Shown piece after piece: positions 45,369 through 56,034 of a stretch of 64,000 nucleotides of DNA (position 1 is its first letter; each line of letters begins with the position of its first letter). The notes below the pieces were generated by a model, which was not told the origin of the DNA, made no database searches, and was given only the letters and a program-made list of their open reading frames with translations. Where the stretch lies: contig NC_051067.1 in assembly GCF_004664715.2 (NCBI RefSeq), forward strand, positions 71,228,942 to 71,292,941, read 5' to 3'. The translations under genes and the position numbers were made by a program. The stretch is from Peromyscus leucopus. Lineage: Eukaryota > Chordata > Mammalia > Rodentia > Cricetidae.

Positions 45369-45640
45369 ATATTTGCGACTTTTATGGGGATTGCATTGAA
45401 TCTGTAGATTTTCTCTTGGTAAGATACCAATTTTATATTAATTCTTCCAGTCCATCAGTGTATGAAGTCTTTTCATTTTCAGTATCTTCTTCACAGGATT
45501 CTAGAGATTTTTAAATGTCTTCCCTGGTTTCTTCAATGACCCAGTGGTCCTTCTGGAATGTCGTGTTCGGTCTCCAAGTATAGTTTCTCTTGCACTCATT
45601 TCTAGTTTTGTTCCACAGTGATCTGGCAAGACAGAAGAAA
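45369..45640 (-). mobile_element. L1 ORF2 fragment
   Basis: ttatggggattgcattgaat, ctgtagattttctcttggta and ttctagttttgttccacagt are antisense L1 ORF2 phrases. Confidence 0.75.
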
Positions 45641-45907
45641 TTGTTTTAGTTATTGTATTTTTTATTCGCTAAGACTTGCTTTGTAACCCAGGCTGTAGTC
45701 TGTTTTAGAGAAAGCTTCAAAAAAAATGTGTATTCTGTTTCCCCTGGATGGAATATTCTGCAGGTACGTGGTAGCTCCGTATGGATTTCTACGGTGCCTT
45801 TGTACCTCGGCTGGTGTGGGTACCTCCTTCAGTTTTATTTGGTGATCCCCTTATTGAGCAGTCTTCTCCAAGGTGCAGGCTCTCCTGCTCCACTCAGTGA
45901 GGAAAAC

Positions 45908-46281
45908 TGTCTTAGCCAGTGTTCTATGGCTGTGAAGAGACACCACGACCACAGCGACTGTTATAAAAGAAAGCATTTAACTGGGGCAGCTTACAGGTTC
46001 AGGGGTTTGGTCCATTGTCATCACAGCAGGGAGCATGGCGGCGTGCAGCCAGACACGGTTCTGGAGAAGGAGCTGAGAGTTCTACATCCAGTTTGGCAGG
46101 CAGCAGGAAGAGAGACCCTGGGCCTGGCCTGGGCTTTTGAAACCCCAAAGCCCGCCCCCAGTGACACGCTTCCTCTAACAAGGCCACATCTCCTTAGTCC
46201 TTCTCAAGTAGCGCCACTTCCTGATGACCAAGCATCCAAATCTATGAACCTATGGGGGCCATTCTCGTTCAAACCACCACA
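45908..46281 (-). mobile_element. MT-type MaLR LTR
   Basis: A 374-bp reverse MT LTR: TGTCTTAGCCAGTGTTCTAT at the left, ctgtgaagagacaccacgac, acttcctctaacaaggccac and a right end ttcaaaccaccaca. Ends are TG...CA. Good preservation suggests a younger MT subfamily. Confidence 0.88.
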
Positions 46282-46549
46282 CAAGTCATTGTAATAGAAA
46301 CATCCACTTGAACAAAACAGAATTACACTTAAAATTAGTGAAGGCTCATGAATCCATCACTAATGACTATAACCCAGTTAAGGGAAATGTGCTATGAGTT
46401 AAAATTCTTCAGAATAAATGTGGAAATAATAAATGAATCAGATAAAAGGAGGCAGGAAAAGGAGAAAATAGAGGAGAGGCAAGATTGAATACATTAAAGA
46501 AATGGAGGAGAAGAATGCTATAGACGAGAAAGAGAAGAGAGAGCATTTG
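46282..46549. other. Unassigned DNA
   Basis: Nothing is recognised. Confidence 0.35.
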
Positions 46550-46725
46550 TTTGTTTGTTTTGTTTTTTTGAGACAGGAGTTCTCTGTGTAGTTTTGGTGC
46601 CTGTCCTGGATCTCACTCTGTAGACCAGGCTGGCCTTGAACTCACAGAGATCCGCCTGGCCCTGTCCCCCCACCCACACCCCCAGTGCTGGGATTAAAGG
46701 CATGCACCACCACCGCCTGTTGAAA
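46550..46725 (-). mobile_element. B1 SINE
   Basis: tttttttgagacaggagttc, cctgtcctggatctcactct, gaccaggctggccttgaact, gtgctgggattaaaggcatg. A C-rich insertion (ccccccacccacaccccc) lies inside. Confidence 0.92.
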
Positions 46726-47020
46726 GAGTATTTTTTTAAGGAAAAAATAAAAAAAGTTTTTCTGACAATAAGAAAGTCTGAATACAAACTTAGATAAAAA
46801 TAGAAAGAAGATTTAAAAACAGGAGTGTTTTTAAAACAACAACAAAATACTACTAAAAGTATAGTAAGGATATTTTTAAAAAGAGAAATAAAGGGGATGC
46901 AAATGAATAATAATAAAATAGTAATTTGAAGATATAAAGTTAGATGTATGCATATAGGTGAATAAAATGAAAATATATTTAAAGACACTATTAAGTCAAA
47001 ATACTGACAGTAGCAAGAGA
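46726..47020. other. AT-rich DNA
   Basis: A-rich low-complexity sequence with no gene. Confidence 0.4.
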
Positions 47021-47090
47021 AGGAGGGAGGGAGGAGGGAGGGAGGAGGGAGGAAGGAGAGATGGAAGGAATGGAGGGAGGGAGGTGGGAC
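47020..47090. repeat. (GGGA/GGA)n purine tract
   Basis: aggagggagggaggagggag-type repeats, G-rich on the plus strand with quadruplex potential. Confidence 0.9.
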
Positions 47091-47289
47091 GGAGGCGTCT
47101 CTTTGGGGCTCCTGTGGTGTATCTTTCCTACGGCTCATGCTGGTTTGGAGCCTGTACTGGACGAGTGTCTGTTGTCTGCCGAGGCTGTCTCCACTTCAGG
47201 AGCTTCCCTGCCTTGAGTACCGGGAGCTCTGCTGGCCATGCTTAGCTTTACAGATCCTCTCACCCCACCCCCACCCCCACCTCCCCTTC

Positions 47290-47835
47290 TCTCACCCCCC
47301 CCCTGAGAGCTCTCTCACCCCCCCAGAGCTCTCTCTCACCTCCTCAGAGCTCTCTCACCCCCCCAGAGCTCTCTCACCCCCCAGAGCTCTCTCTCACCTC
47401 CTCAGAGCTCTCTCACCTCCCCAGAGCTCTCTCACCCCCCCAGAGCTCTCTCCACCTCCTCAGAGCTCTCTCTCACCTCCTCAGAGCTCTCTCTCACCTC
47501 CTCAGAGCTCTCTCACCCCCCCAGAGCTCTCTCACCCCCCAGAGCTCTCTCTCACCTCCTCAGAGCTCTCTCACCTCCCCAGAGCTCTCTCACCCCCCCA
47601 GAGCTCTCTCTCACCTCCTCAGAGCTCTCTCTCACCTCCTCAGAGCTCTCTCTCACCTCCTCAGAGCTCTTTCTCACCTCCTCAGAGCTCTCTCTCACCT
47701 CCTCAGAGCTCTCTCACCCCCCCAGAGCTCTCTCTCACCTCCTCAGAGCTCTCTCTCACCTCCTCAGAGCTCTCTCACCCCCCCCAGTTCTCTCTCACAC
47801 CCCCAGAGCTCTCTCTCATCCTCCCCAGAGCTCTC
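47290..47835. repeat. GAGCTC minisatellite with duplicated eight-unit block
   Basis: Roughly 27 units of 18-21 bp, each opening with agagctctctc. Type B is a 21-mer (agagctctctctcacctcctc); type A ends in a C run (cacccccccc); type C ends cacctcccc. The unit order A A B C A B B B occurs twice in succession, at 47346-47503 and 47504-47662, so an eight-unit block of 158-159 bp was duplicated. Nearly every unit has the palindrome GAGCTC. The 265-codon plus frame (47137-47934) is Ser/Leu/Pro repeat translation, not a supported protein. Confidence 0.93.

Positions 47836-47890
<55 letters not shown>
47836..47890. repeat. (TC)n microsatellite
   Basis: A pure CT run of about 50 bp next to the GAGCTC minisatellite, perhaps seeded by its ctctctc segment. 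Confidence 0.95.
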
Positions 47891-48665
47891 TCCCCAGAGC
47901 TTGTTCCTTAGGGAGGCTGATGTTTTTACTGTAGACCTCTCCCAAGCGCTTCTCTGTTTTAGAATAACCACAGCACCAGTATCTCTGGGCAAAGGACTGT
48001 CTTTTTGTCCTTTCAAGGCCCCTAAGCTATGGATGACATTGTGGAGAGGTCCACCGTGGTGGAGAGGTAGTCTCCTCCCACTGAATGCAGGCGTCCACCG
48101 TCCACTCCAAGGTTATTCTTGGTTGATGAGGCCTGGTCCCAGTCCCCGAAGCGTGTGCTTCCTTTTCGTAAGTACTTTCTATCCTGCATCAAAAGTCCCC
48201 TCACCTGCGTTTTCAGTCTTTCAGCGTTAGGCCTTCCAGGTACTGCCTGCCAAAGCTGTTGCTTACCTTAGGGCCATGGCAGATTAAATCTGGGCCATTC
48301 TCTGGCCCCAGAGTAACTCGGTTTTGAACAGGTTCTCTCCCAAGATTGCCGGAGGCCTCTGCCCTGTGAGTCACACAGAGTGACAAGCAGGACTCCTCTC
48401 CACTGCTGGCCCGTCCTCTGGAGGACTTCATCCCCTCACCCAAACCCACAACTAGTTCCGAGGCTTGTCAGGGCTGTGGGCTGGTTCCGAAGGCAGGATT
48501 CCCTGTCTCTAGTCACTAGGGCTGTTTGGGTTACCTTCTGGAAGCTTCTTCAGATTCCCCTCTATGCTGGGGGGCGCAGCTGCTGGAGCTGTGTTTAGGT
48601 TTCTTCTCTCCTGTGTGTACCTGGCCTTGACGTACTCACAGAAATCCCACTTGTGGAATTCCTGA

Positions 48666-48668
<3 letters not shown>
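47891..48668. other. Unassigned, relatively unique DNA
   Basis: Moderately GC-balanced sequence with no gene or recognised repeat. Confidence 0.4.

Positions 48669-48727
<59 letters not shown>
48669..48727. repeat. (TC)n microsatellite
   Basis: A pure CT run of about 58 bp. Confidence 0.95.
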
Positions 48728-48728
<1 letters not shown>

Positions 48729-48877
48729 GAATATAGTCTATGTCTTCTTATTCTGACCCATTTCACCGCGTCACATGGAGACAACTTCTTGTCTCCCAAC
48801 TTTTTACACAGAAGTTTGGAATTATTTTCTTAATGTCTTTATTGGTCTGTTCATTGTTGGTTTATGGAAAATCAGCT

Positions 48878-49012
48878 TCAACGCGGTGTGGTAGCCTGCA
48901 CTTGGAATCCTAGCCAGTCACGAGGCTGAGGCAGAGGATGGCTCGAGCTCAGGAGCTCAGGACAAGCTTGGGCAACATAGCAGGACCCCATTTAAAAAAA
49001 AAGATAAAAACA
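48878..49012 (+). mobile_element. Old 7SL-type (B1-like) SINE
   Basis: acgcggtgtggtagcctgca, cgaggctgaggcagaggatg, cagctcaggagctcagg-type core, gggcaacatagcaggacccc. Confidence 0.75.
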
Positions 49013-49019
49013 AACCCAA

Positions 49020-49330
49020 AAACAAAACTGTTTTTGTTGAGTGTTAACCTTTGACTTTGCAGCTTTGGGAATTCGCTTGTTGTCTTTAGTGCTTGTTTTT
49101 GCCGTCTGAGAACATCTCTGCCTCTGATGTCCTCTGTCATTATAAATGCTTTTGCTTTTTTCTTTTCCAAATTAGATACCCTTGTTGCTTTTTCCTGCCT
49201 AATTGCTCTATCGAGAGCCTGAAGCACATTGTTGACTAACAGAGGTTGTAATGAATACCCTTATCTCATTATTAATCTGGGGGACATTTTTCCATCTCTC
49301 ACCATTGGGTACAATGTTAGTTGTAAGTCT
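49020..49330 (-). mobile_element. Decayed L1 ORF2 fragment
   Basis: gttaacctttgactttgcag, tattaatctgggggacattt and ccattgggtacaatgttagt loosely follow antisense L1 ORF2. It is diverged. Confidence 0.5.
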
Positions 49331-49469
49331 GTCACAAACAAGTTTCTCCTCCTTTGCACTGCTGGTGATTGACCCTAGGGCCTTGTGCACGCCAGGCAGA
49401 TGGTCTACCGAGGACAACCCTGTAAGTGTGCCCTTCAGCACAGTGAGGAGGTTCCCTCCATGACTACAT

Positions 49470-49615
49470 TTTTGTTGTTTCGTTTTTCAATTCTCTGGGT
49501 AGCCCTGGCTGTCCTGAAACTCTCTCTGTAGACCAGACTGGCTTCGAACTCAGAGATCCACCTGCCTCTGCCTCCTGAGTGCTGGGATTAAAGGTATGCG
49601 CCACCGCTGCCAGGC
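49470..49615 (-). mobile_element. B1 SINE
   Basis: gtagccctggctgtcctgaa, gaccagactggcttcgaact, cagagatccacctgcctctg, gtgctgggattaaaggtatg. Confidence 0.93.
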
Positions 49616-49694
49616 TAGTCCTACTTTTCTAATTTGACAGACTTCCTTCCTTTTTCTTTTTCTGTTGTATAAAAGGATTCTGTCAAATGTCTTC

Positions 49695-49729
49695 TCTCTC
49701 TCTCTCTCTTTCTCTTCCTTTCTTTTCCT

Positions 49730-49779
<50 letters not shown>

Positions 49780-49784
49780 TTTTT
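49695..49784. repeat. (TC)n and (CTTT)n microsatellite
   Basis: ctctctctctct runs into about 12 CTTT units. Confidence 0.95.
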
Positions 49785-49889
49785 TCAATTAACCCAATTG
49801 AAACTCTTGTGTGTTTTTGTTTTCCTTCATCCTGTGGTATAGTGTGCTGATTATCTTGGGTTTCAACCACCTTTGCATCCCCAGTTAAA

Positions 49890-50008
49890 CCTACATGCCA
49901 GGTATAGTGGCACATTCTTGGAATTCCAGCACTCATGAGCCTGAGACGGTAGGATTGAGAGTCTGATGTGTGCTCTAGCTAACTGGTGAGACCCTAACCA
50001 AAAACAAA
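49890..50008 (+). mobile_element. B1/B4-type SINE fragment
   Basis: catgccaggtatagtggcac, gaattccagcactcatgagc, ctggtgagaccctaacc. Confidence 0.75.
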
Positions 50009-50029
50009 GAGAAAATAATCCACTCAGTC

Positions 50030-50400
50030 AGTGTATAATTCTCCTACCGTGATGTTCGGTTTGGATGGATTGGCCAAGGTTTTTTGTTTGAACAGCCATA
50101 AGGAATATTGTCTGTAGACTCTTCCCTTGCGGTCTGCCTGTCTTTAGCAGCAGAGTACCGGCCACACAGAGTGACTTAGGGTTTCCTTCTCTTCTGTTCT
50201 CTGCCAGAGCCTAAAGCGGGTTGGTGCTAATTCTTTAAGTGTTTGGTAAAAGTAATATGGTTCAGTTTGAGTTTTCTATTGTTCAGCTGAGTTAGGCATC
50301 TTTTCACAGGCTTGTCGGACAATTTACATCGCCTTTGAGAAAGTCTGTTCCAATGCCAATTGTCATTGTTTCTTTCCTTGACTTACAGAAGTTTTTGTGT
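50030..50400 (-). mobile_element. Decayed L1 ORF2 fragment
   Basis: gtgtataattctcctaccgt, atggattggccaaggttttt and the flanking text loosely follow antisense L1. Confidence 0.45.
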
Positions 50401-50504
50401 TCTGGAGGCTGCCTTTGTCAGGGGCAGTATGTCAGCTCTTCCTCCTCCTGTAGATTCTCTCTCTCTCAAGCCCTGACCATCGCCACCACTTTTTTCTCCA
50501 GGGT

Positions 50505-50580
50505 TTTGTTTATGTATGCCAAGCTGGCCTGGAATTCCTGATTCTCCTGCATCAGCCTCTTAAACACTGAGGTTTTAAGT
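50505..50580 (-). mobile_element. B1-like SINE fragment
   Basis: gccaagctggcctggaattc, ctgattctcctgcatcagcc. Confidence 0.65.
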
Positions 50581-50627
50581 AGGTACCCCTATTACATAAC
50601 TCCTTTTAATTCTCTTAAGGGCTCCTT

Positions 50628-50628
50628 T

Positions 50629-50669
<41 letters not shown>

Positions 50670-51330
50670 TTTTTTATGTGCATTGGTGTTTTGCCATGGA
50701 TGTCAGATCCCCCGAACTGGAGTTATAGACAGTTGTTGTTGTACCCGTTTCTTGAAACCCCCAGAGACCACCAAGGAGCTGGTTTCCGATGCAAGCACAT
50801 AAGGGTCCTTTAATTCAGCAGATGGCAAGATGTGGCCACGGCCACAAGCCCGGGTGTAGAGGGTTTTTATAGGGAAAAAACCACAAGCTGGGAATTGGCA
50901 ACTTGGGATTGGGTAGAAGGGACAAGGTGATTTTTTGAAATTATTGGTCTAGATTTTGGGTACGAAACCACATTTGAAACCATTGGGTTAGACTTTTGGC
51001 GGGGAACCACAACCTGCTGAACAGGATTATCTGGACTGCTCAGCAAGATTATCTAGATATCTTCAAGGGCCTAAACTGCAGACAGGATGTCTGCAGGAGG
51101 ATACTGCTCTGTATCCGTTCCAGTTGTCATGGCGCATTCCTGAGGTCCTTCCTGGAACTGAGTACAGCAGGTGGTCTGAGATGGTGGTCCTTCCCCTATG
51201 GTAGAGCCTGTAAAGTCAAGTCTAGGCCTTCACATTGTGAGCTGCCATGTGGCTGCTGGGAATTGAACCCAGGTTCTCTGGAAGAACAACCCGTGCTCTT
51301 AACCACTGAGCCATCACTCTAGCCCTTAAG
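50628..51330 (-). mobile_element. B2 SINE split by a solo LTR
   Basis: The left part is 50628-50736: a (TTTA)n tail, tatgtgcattggtgttttgc, tcagatcccccgaactggag. The right part is 51235-51330: gtgagctgccatgtggctgc, gggaattgaacccaggttct, cttaaccactgagccatcac. Removing the LTR and one ttgt copy restores a normal B2. Confidence 0.93.
50737..51234 (-). mobile_element. Solo LTR related to the 19.6-25.6 kb element
   Basis: About 498 bp with TG...CA ends (TGTTGTACCC to CCTTCACA) and TTGT on both sides (50733-50736 and 51235-51238). It has the same TATA box (gagggtttttataggg) and tttaattc signal. It lacks the gtttaacctgggccactgca segment of the proviral LTRs and carries about 60 extra bases at about 51145-51204. 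It is thus a variant of the family. Confidence 0.9.
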
Positions 51331-51339
51331 AGCTTCTTT

Positions 51340-51630
51340 TGATGAACAGACTTTTTAATTTAATATAGCCCTGGCACACCCTCTCTTTGTGGTCTTGTGT
51401 GGTTGCCTGTTTGTACGGTGAGTCAATCATCTTTGCTCATGGCAATGTCAAAAAGATTTCCTCTGTGTTTTTCCTTAGCAAGCACTATTGTTTTACATGC
51501 AGGCTATCTAGAACTTATTTTGTATAAGGGATGAGGTACAGTTTTTTTCCTCTGGCAATATCTAATTGATCCAGCACCAATATTTTCCTCATTGCCCTCC
51601 ACTGTCACCCATATCGTAAATCAGATGACC
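51340..51630 (-). mobile_element. L1M-type ORF2 3' fragment
   Basis: gggatgaggtacagtttttt, ctaattgatccagcaccaat and earlier phrases follow antisense L1 of an old type. Confidence 0.6.
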
Positions 51631-51784
51631 ATACCCACAGTCCCACTGTTGTGTTTCTCTTCTGTCTGCACAGAAGGTCGCCTACCTGCACACAGGAATT
51701 ACACTGTCCCCACCACCCCAGCAGCCCTAGCGCCTGGCAGTGAATGTCCTCCAACTGTATTCTTCAAAGTTGTCTTAAATCTTT

Positions 51785-52005
51785 CTTATTTATTTTACTT
51801 TATGCGTATGAATGTTTTGCCTACACATATATGCATGCACCATATGCATGCTTGGTACCCATGATGGTCAGAAAATGGCATCGGATCCTCTGGAACTGGA
51901 GCTACAGATGGTTATGAGCTATTGCGTGGGTGCTGGGAATCAAAACTGGGGAATCAAACCTGGGTCGTCTGCAAGAGCAACAAGAGTTCTTCTCTGTCCC
52001 TCCAA
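51785..52005 (-). mobile_element. B2 SINE
   Basis: tttatgcgtatgaatgtttt, cggatcctctggaactggag, gtgggtgctgggaatcaaaa, gtctgcaagagcaacaagag. The gggaatcaaa phrase is duplicated (near 51935 and 51949). Confidence 0.88.
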
Positions 52006-52289
52006 GGTTTTGTAAAGCAAAAAGTCTGCCTTTTTGGAATCGGCTTTCTGTGTCTACAGAGAAGAAAAAGAAACTTGCTGGAATGTTTAACTGGGAGTAT
52101 CTTATTCCAATGGGTTCTAGAAGTTGAAGGTTAAAAAAAAGAAAGTACCTCTAGAACTTAGAGACATGATCAGAAGAAAGAATATTTATTCAGGGGGCAC
52201 GTCATCAGTGCCTAGTGTTTGCCACATTTTCTCTTAGGATGCTGTAACTTGGAAGGGGGCACAGTGGTAAACAAGACGTGCTGGGCACT

Positions 52290-52378
52290 GAAGGAGCTGG
52301 GTGCACTGTTCACCTGGGAGGCTGATGCAGGAGGGCTGGACATTCAAAACCACACAGCCAGGCCCTAGCAAAGAAAAG
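52290..52378 (+). mobile_element. B1-like SINE fragment
   Basis: ggagctgggtgcactgttca, cctgggaggctgatgcagga, cagccaggccctagc. Confidence 0.5.
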
Positions 52379-52962
52379 AGACCAGAACCCAAGAGGCAGC
52401 TTCACTGTTCTCTGAATTTGACACTGAGAATTTCTAGAGTTGAGGCAGTGTCCATGGGCTCCGCTTAACAATGACAGTTTTTCAGTGGGTGATATTAGGC
52501 ACCCCCTGAGGTACTGTATGGCCCTTTGTCCATGTCCTGCTGATGACACCAGGTACTTTTTAAAGCTCTTAGTAGATTTTGCTTAGGAAATAGAAGATAC
52601 AAGACTACTGGGTTCTCAGCCTGTGCCATTGAGCACTTTAAAGATTACTGTATTTAATTGACATAATAACCCTACCCAACAAGGAAATACATATTATGCC
52701 CATTATTTTTTACAAATTAGGAAATTGAGGCTTAATGAGGTTAAGTAATCTGGCCTAGGGTCTTATAATAATTTAGCATTGTTAAATACTGAAAGTCAAC
52801 AGTATAAATGAAAAAAAAAAGATTCAGAGCTGTAATTTAACATCAGCAGTTTAAGAAAGTTATCTCACTGTCCTCTGACATGAATATTATTGGCTATTAG
52901 AGGAAAGTAAGTTTGCTACTAAATAAAAGTTAAGGAAAAATTCTCTTTGAAAAAAAATATTT
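52379..52962. other. Unique intergenic DNA
   Basis: No gene or repeat is recognised. Confidence 0.4.
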
Positions 52963-53155
52963 ATAATTTATGTGAATGTGTTAGTATGTGCACGTGAGTC
53001 CAGTTGCCCAAGGAAGCCAGAAGAGGGCATTGGATCTTCTGGACCTGGAGTTACAGATGGTGGTAAGATACCACATGAGGCCTGGCAACTGAACTAGAGT
53101 CCTCTGCCAGGGCAGTGCGTGCTCGGAATCACTGAGCTGCCTCTCCAGCCCCTAA
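52963..53155 (-). mobile_element. B2 SINE
   Basis: atttatgtgaatgtgttagt, gccagaagagggcattggat, tggacctggagttacagatg, ctgagctgcctctccagccc. Confidence 0.92.
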
Positions 53156-53594
53156 GAAATAATTGAGAAAACCTTAATCATCTCTCACCACTACCTTAGC
53201 CACTGTGAGGATTCCAGAAGCTCCATGTAGGCAGGACTCACGTGCCATGGGAATGGTGGATGGAGCTCTTTCTTCAGCTTCTGAATCTCCAAATGAAGAT
53301 CTATGAAGGCAAACAACACCAAGCAGAAGAGGAGAGTCAGCACGTCTCCGTTTACCTAGCGCTCCATGACATAACTGAGGACCAATCTGTTTCCCTCCAA
53401 AGTCCGGCAAGAGCTTCACATCACTTCCTAATGTTCCTTTTCCCCAGTTCTCATTTCCACACCATTTGATACAAATTAACCTGGTGACTAATTTTATGTA
53501 AGCCCACAGATCCCTGAATATCGGAACGAGGAGGGTTAGAACTGGAAGCACGCCTGCCCTCCCCTGCCCTCAGGAAGCCCCTGGAACTCCTCTG
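53156..53594. other. Unassigned DNA
   Basis: No gene or repeat is recognised. Confidence 0.4.
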
Positions 53595-53960
53595 CCCTGT
53601 CACAGCTTTGCCGTTTCTAGAACATCACACAAACGGAATCATACACTCTGGGTCTGGTTTCTTTTCCCTCACATAACAATGTAGAGATCTGCCATTGCTG
53701 ATGTGTCAACAATTCCTTCCCTCCCCTTCCTACTGATCCACAGACAGGATATACCATTTTGTGTCTCATTCACCACGGACGTTTTGACAATTATGAATAA
53801 AGCCTGTATAAAGATGTGTGGGCTGACTTTATATAGACATATGGTTTAATTTTGCCAGAATAAATTTGAAGATGTGGAATTGCTGACATAGAATGAAAAT
53901 AAGGAAATCTCAAGCCGTTAGCCATAGTAGCCACAACCACAGTGCGCTTCCACTAGGACT
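53595..53960 (-). mobile_element. Ancient L1M 3' fragment
   Basis: cacaaacggaatcatacact, ctggtttcttttccctcaca, gacaattatgaataaagcct, gatgtggaattgctgacata and ttccactaggactgtctggg follow antisense L1M. Confidence 0.8.
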
Positions 53961-54117
53961 GTCTGGGAGGACATTAGAGTCTGTTCATAAAAACAGGAAG
54001 CGTGTTGCACACATTACTCCATTTGTAATGAGATAGATATCCTTTCAATAATACATTTAAAAAATCTCTGTGAGAAGCCTTAGTTCAAAGGAAGGAATGA
54101 TTCTGCCTTTTTTCAGG

Positions 54118-54250
54118 AGGTAGGGTATATTAGTTACTTTTCTCACCACTGTGATAAAATACTTAACAAAAGGAATTTAAGGAAGAGAAGGTTTGCTCTG
54201 GCTCACAGTTTGAGGGTGTAGTCCATCATGGTGGGGAAATCACCATGGAA
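54118..54250 (-). mobile_element. MaLR-like LTR terminal fragment
   Basis: tattagttacttttctcacc, actgtgataaaatacttaac, ggctcacagtttgagggtgt, agtccatcatggtgggg. Confidence 0.6.
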
Positions 54251-55049
54251 AGAGTGGGAGGTAGTGTTCCCCAAAGAAGGAATCGGGTCATAGGAAGGAA
54301 CGACCAGACCAGGGAGAGATGGGAAAACATCAGGGAAAAAACAAATCTTGCATCTGCATGTTGAGCATTTGGGAATGGTGATGGAATCATCTGGGCTCCA
54401 GAGGGCTTGGGTACCTCCATCCCTTCAGCCCCGCTGCCCTTAGCACACGCAGCAGCCTCTTGCTTGAACCAACTCCAATCCATGCACGTAGCTTTTCCTG
54501 GGGAATGGCGCTGGCATCTACAACATCGGGGGTCTCCACTGCAGCTCAGGCTTCACCTCCACAGAGTCGCATGGTCCTGCCACACGCTGCCTGTCCTCAG
54601 CAGCTCGCTGGAACTGAAATGCAAGATTCCATGACTCCTTCAGTCTTGCATCTTTTATGTCCCCAAAACCAATACCATGTGGCATGTGGACAAGGCTGCC
54701 AGCTTGAGATGGCACCGCCCTGCCTGAGGTCACAAGCACAAGAAACATTTCCCCGGGGGCCTTGCTTTCCAGGAGCGTTTCATTCAGCACTCCCAATTCA
54801 CGCTCTGTCCTTTCAAATGAATTTTCATTTTCACAGGTTGGACTCTTTGGTGGGTAGGGTATTGTCTTCCAGGTGCTTTCCTATTGTCCCAGTGCAGAAC
54901 AGAAGGTTTCTCTTTAATGATCAGAGGGCAGGGTTGTTTGTTTGTTTGTTTTTTTCACATTCTCCAGCCAGAACACTGTTCCCTCAAGTAACAGATGAAT
55001 ACTCTCTTAATCTCAGCTTCTTTTTTCTTTTTCTTTTTTTGGCATTATC
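54251..55049. other. Unclassified DNA, partly repeat-like
   Basis: The stretch 54505-54790 (gctggcatctacaacatcgg, ctccactgcagctcaggctt, ggcatgtggacaaggctgcc) resembles a dispersed rodent repeat I cannot name. The 199-codon plus frame (54460-55059) across it has no recognised domain. Confidence 0.35.
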
Positions 55050-55830
55050 AAATCATTGATGTTTTTTATTAAGTAAATTTAAATTTTTATTTAATTAATT
55101 TATTTTACATCCCAACTGTAGTTTCCTTTCCCCACTTCCCCTCCATGCCCCCCCCACCATCTACTCCTCCGTTTCTGTTCAGAAAGGTATCAACAAAACA
55201 TGGTGTATCAAGTTGCCTTAGGACCAAGCACCGTCCCTTGTATTAAGACTGGGCAAGACCAATGTGAGGAATAGGCTCCCAAGAGCCAGCCAAAGTGTTA
55301 GGGACAGCCTCTGCTTTCACTGTTAGCAGTCCCACAAATAGATCAAGCTATACAACTGTTACATAGATGTATAGTGTTGGTTTAAATATTAAGGCAACTC
55401 CACGAAGTTAAAAGGGAGGTTTATTTTGTGGGTTAACTTACAAGTGAAGGGTAGGTAACAGGGTCTGGGAAGGGTGAAGCGCAGTCCAGCGGTGTTCTCT
55501 GGAGAACTCTGCTCGGTCTATGTCCAGCGTCCAGGATCCAGGAACCAAGAGAGCTCCCCGCTCTGGATCTCAGGTCTTCAGGGGGTCCTCTCCCGGCTCC
55601 ACCTTGTAGGCGTGACCATCACCGAAGCCTCAAAGGGGGTGGTATTTCCAGGTCAAAGCTGGACCACCTACCCACTACAGTAGAGAGAGGGCTTAGGTCA
55701 GTCCATGCATGCTCCCTGGTTGTAGTTCAGACTCAGTGAGCTCCTATGAGCCAGATTAGTTTGATTCTGTGGGTTTTCTAGTGATGTCCTTGACCACTCT
55801 GACTCCTACAATCCTCTCTTCAGCAGGTTA
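55050..55830 (-). mobile_element. Rodent L1 3' UTR, split by a solo LTR
   Basis: Antisense 3' UTR: ttattttacatcccaactgt, atctactcctccgtttctgt, caaaacatggtgtatcaagt, gcaccgtcccttgtattaag and cagtcccacaaatagatcaa up to 55374. It then resumes at 55686 with gggcttaggtcagtccatgc, gagctcctatgagccagatt and gatgtccttgaccactctga. Confidence 0.9.
55375..55679 (-). mobile_element. Solo LTR nested in L1 3' UTR
   Basis: A 305-bp element with TG...CA ends (TGTTGGTTTA to CCACTACA). Flanks gtatag (55369-55374) and gtagag (55680-55685) agree at five of six positions, the 6-bp size of ERVK. On the minus strand AATAAA (plus tttatt near 55422) gives orientation. The family is not named. Confidence 0.85.
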
Positions 55831-56034
55831 ATCTCAGTTTCTTATTTGTGAAAAAGAAGTAAGTCAGCCTGAAAGAATTGCTGTGAGGATGCATGCCTCA
55901 AACATCAAGCACATGGTGCCCAGTAGATACAGCCCCTCCTAGTCATCTCATGACGCAAGCTTATTTAAAGTCCTAGTGTCAGTTATATGGCATTTCTCTT
56001 TGCTTTTCAGGTTATCTGATTTTGTTAAGATTAT

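Noticed and set aside
45653..46294. A 213-codon plus-strand frame
   Set aside because: More than half lies in a reverse MT LTR (45908-46281) and the rest near antisense L1; no domain is recognised.
46518..47138. A 206-codon minus-strand frame
   Set aside because: It runs through a B1 SINE and AT-rich low-complexity DNA, and contains typical B1 translation.
47137..47934. A 265-codon Ser/Leu/Pro repeat frame
   Set aside because: It is the translation of the GAGCTC minisatellite and the (CT)n run; no start context or non-repeat domain supports a protein.
54460..55059. A 199-codon plus-strand frame as a possible gene
   Set aside because: It spans an unclassified repeat-like stretch and T-rich DNA, with no recognisable domain.
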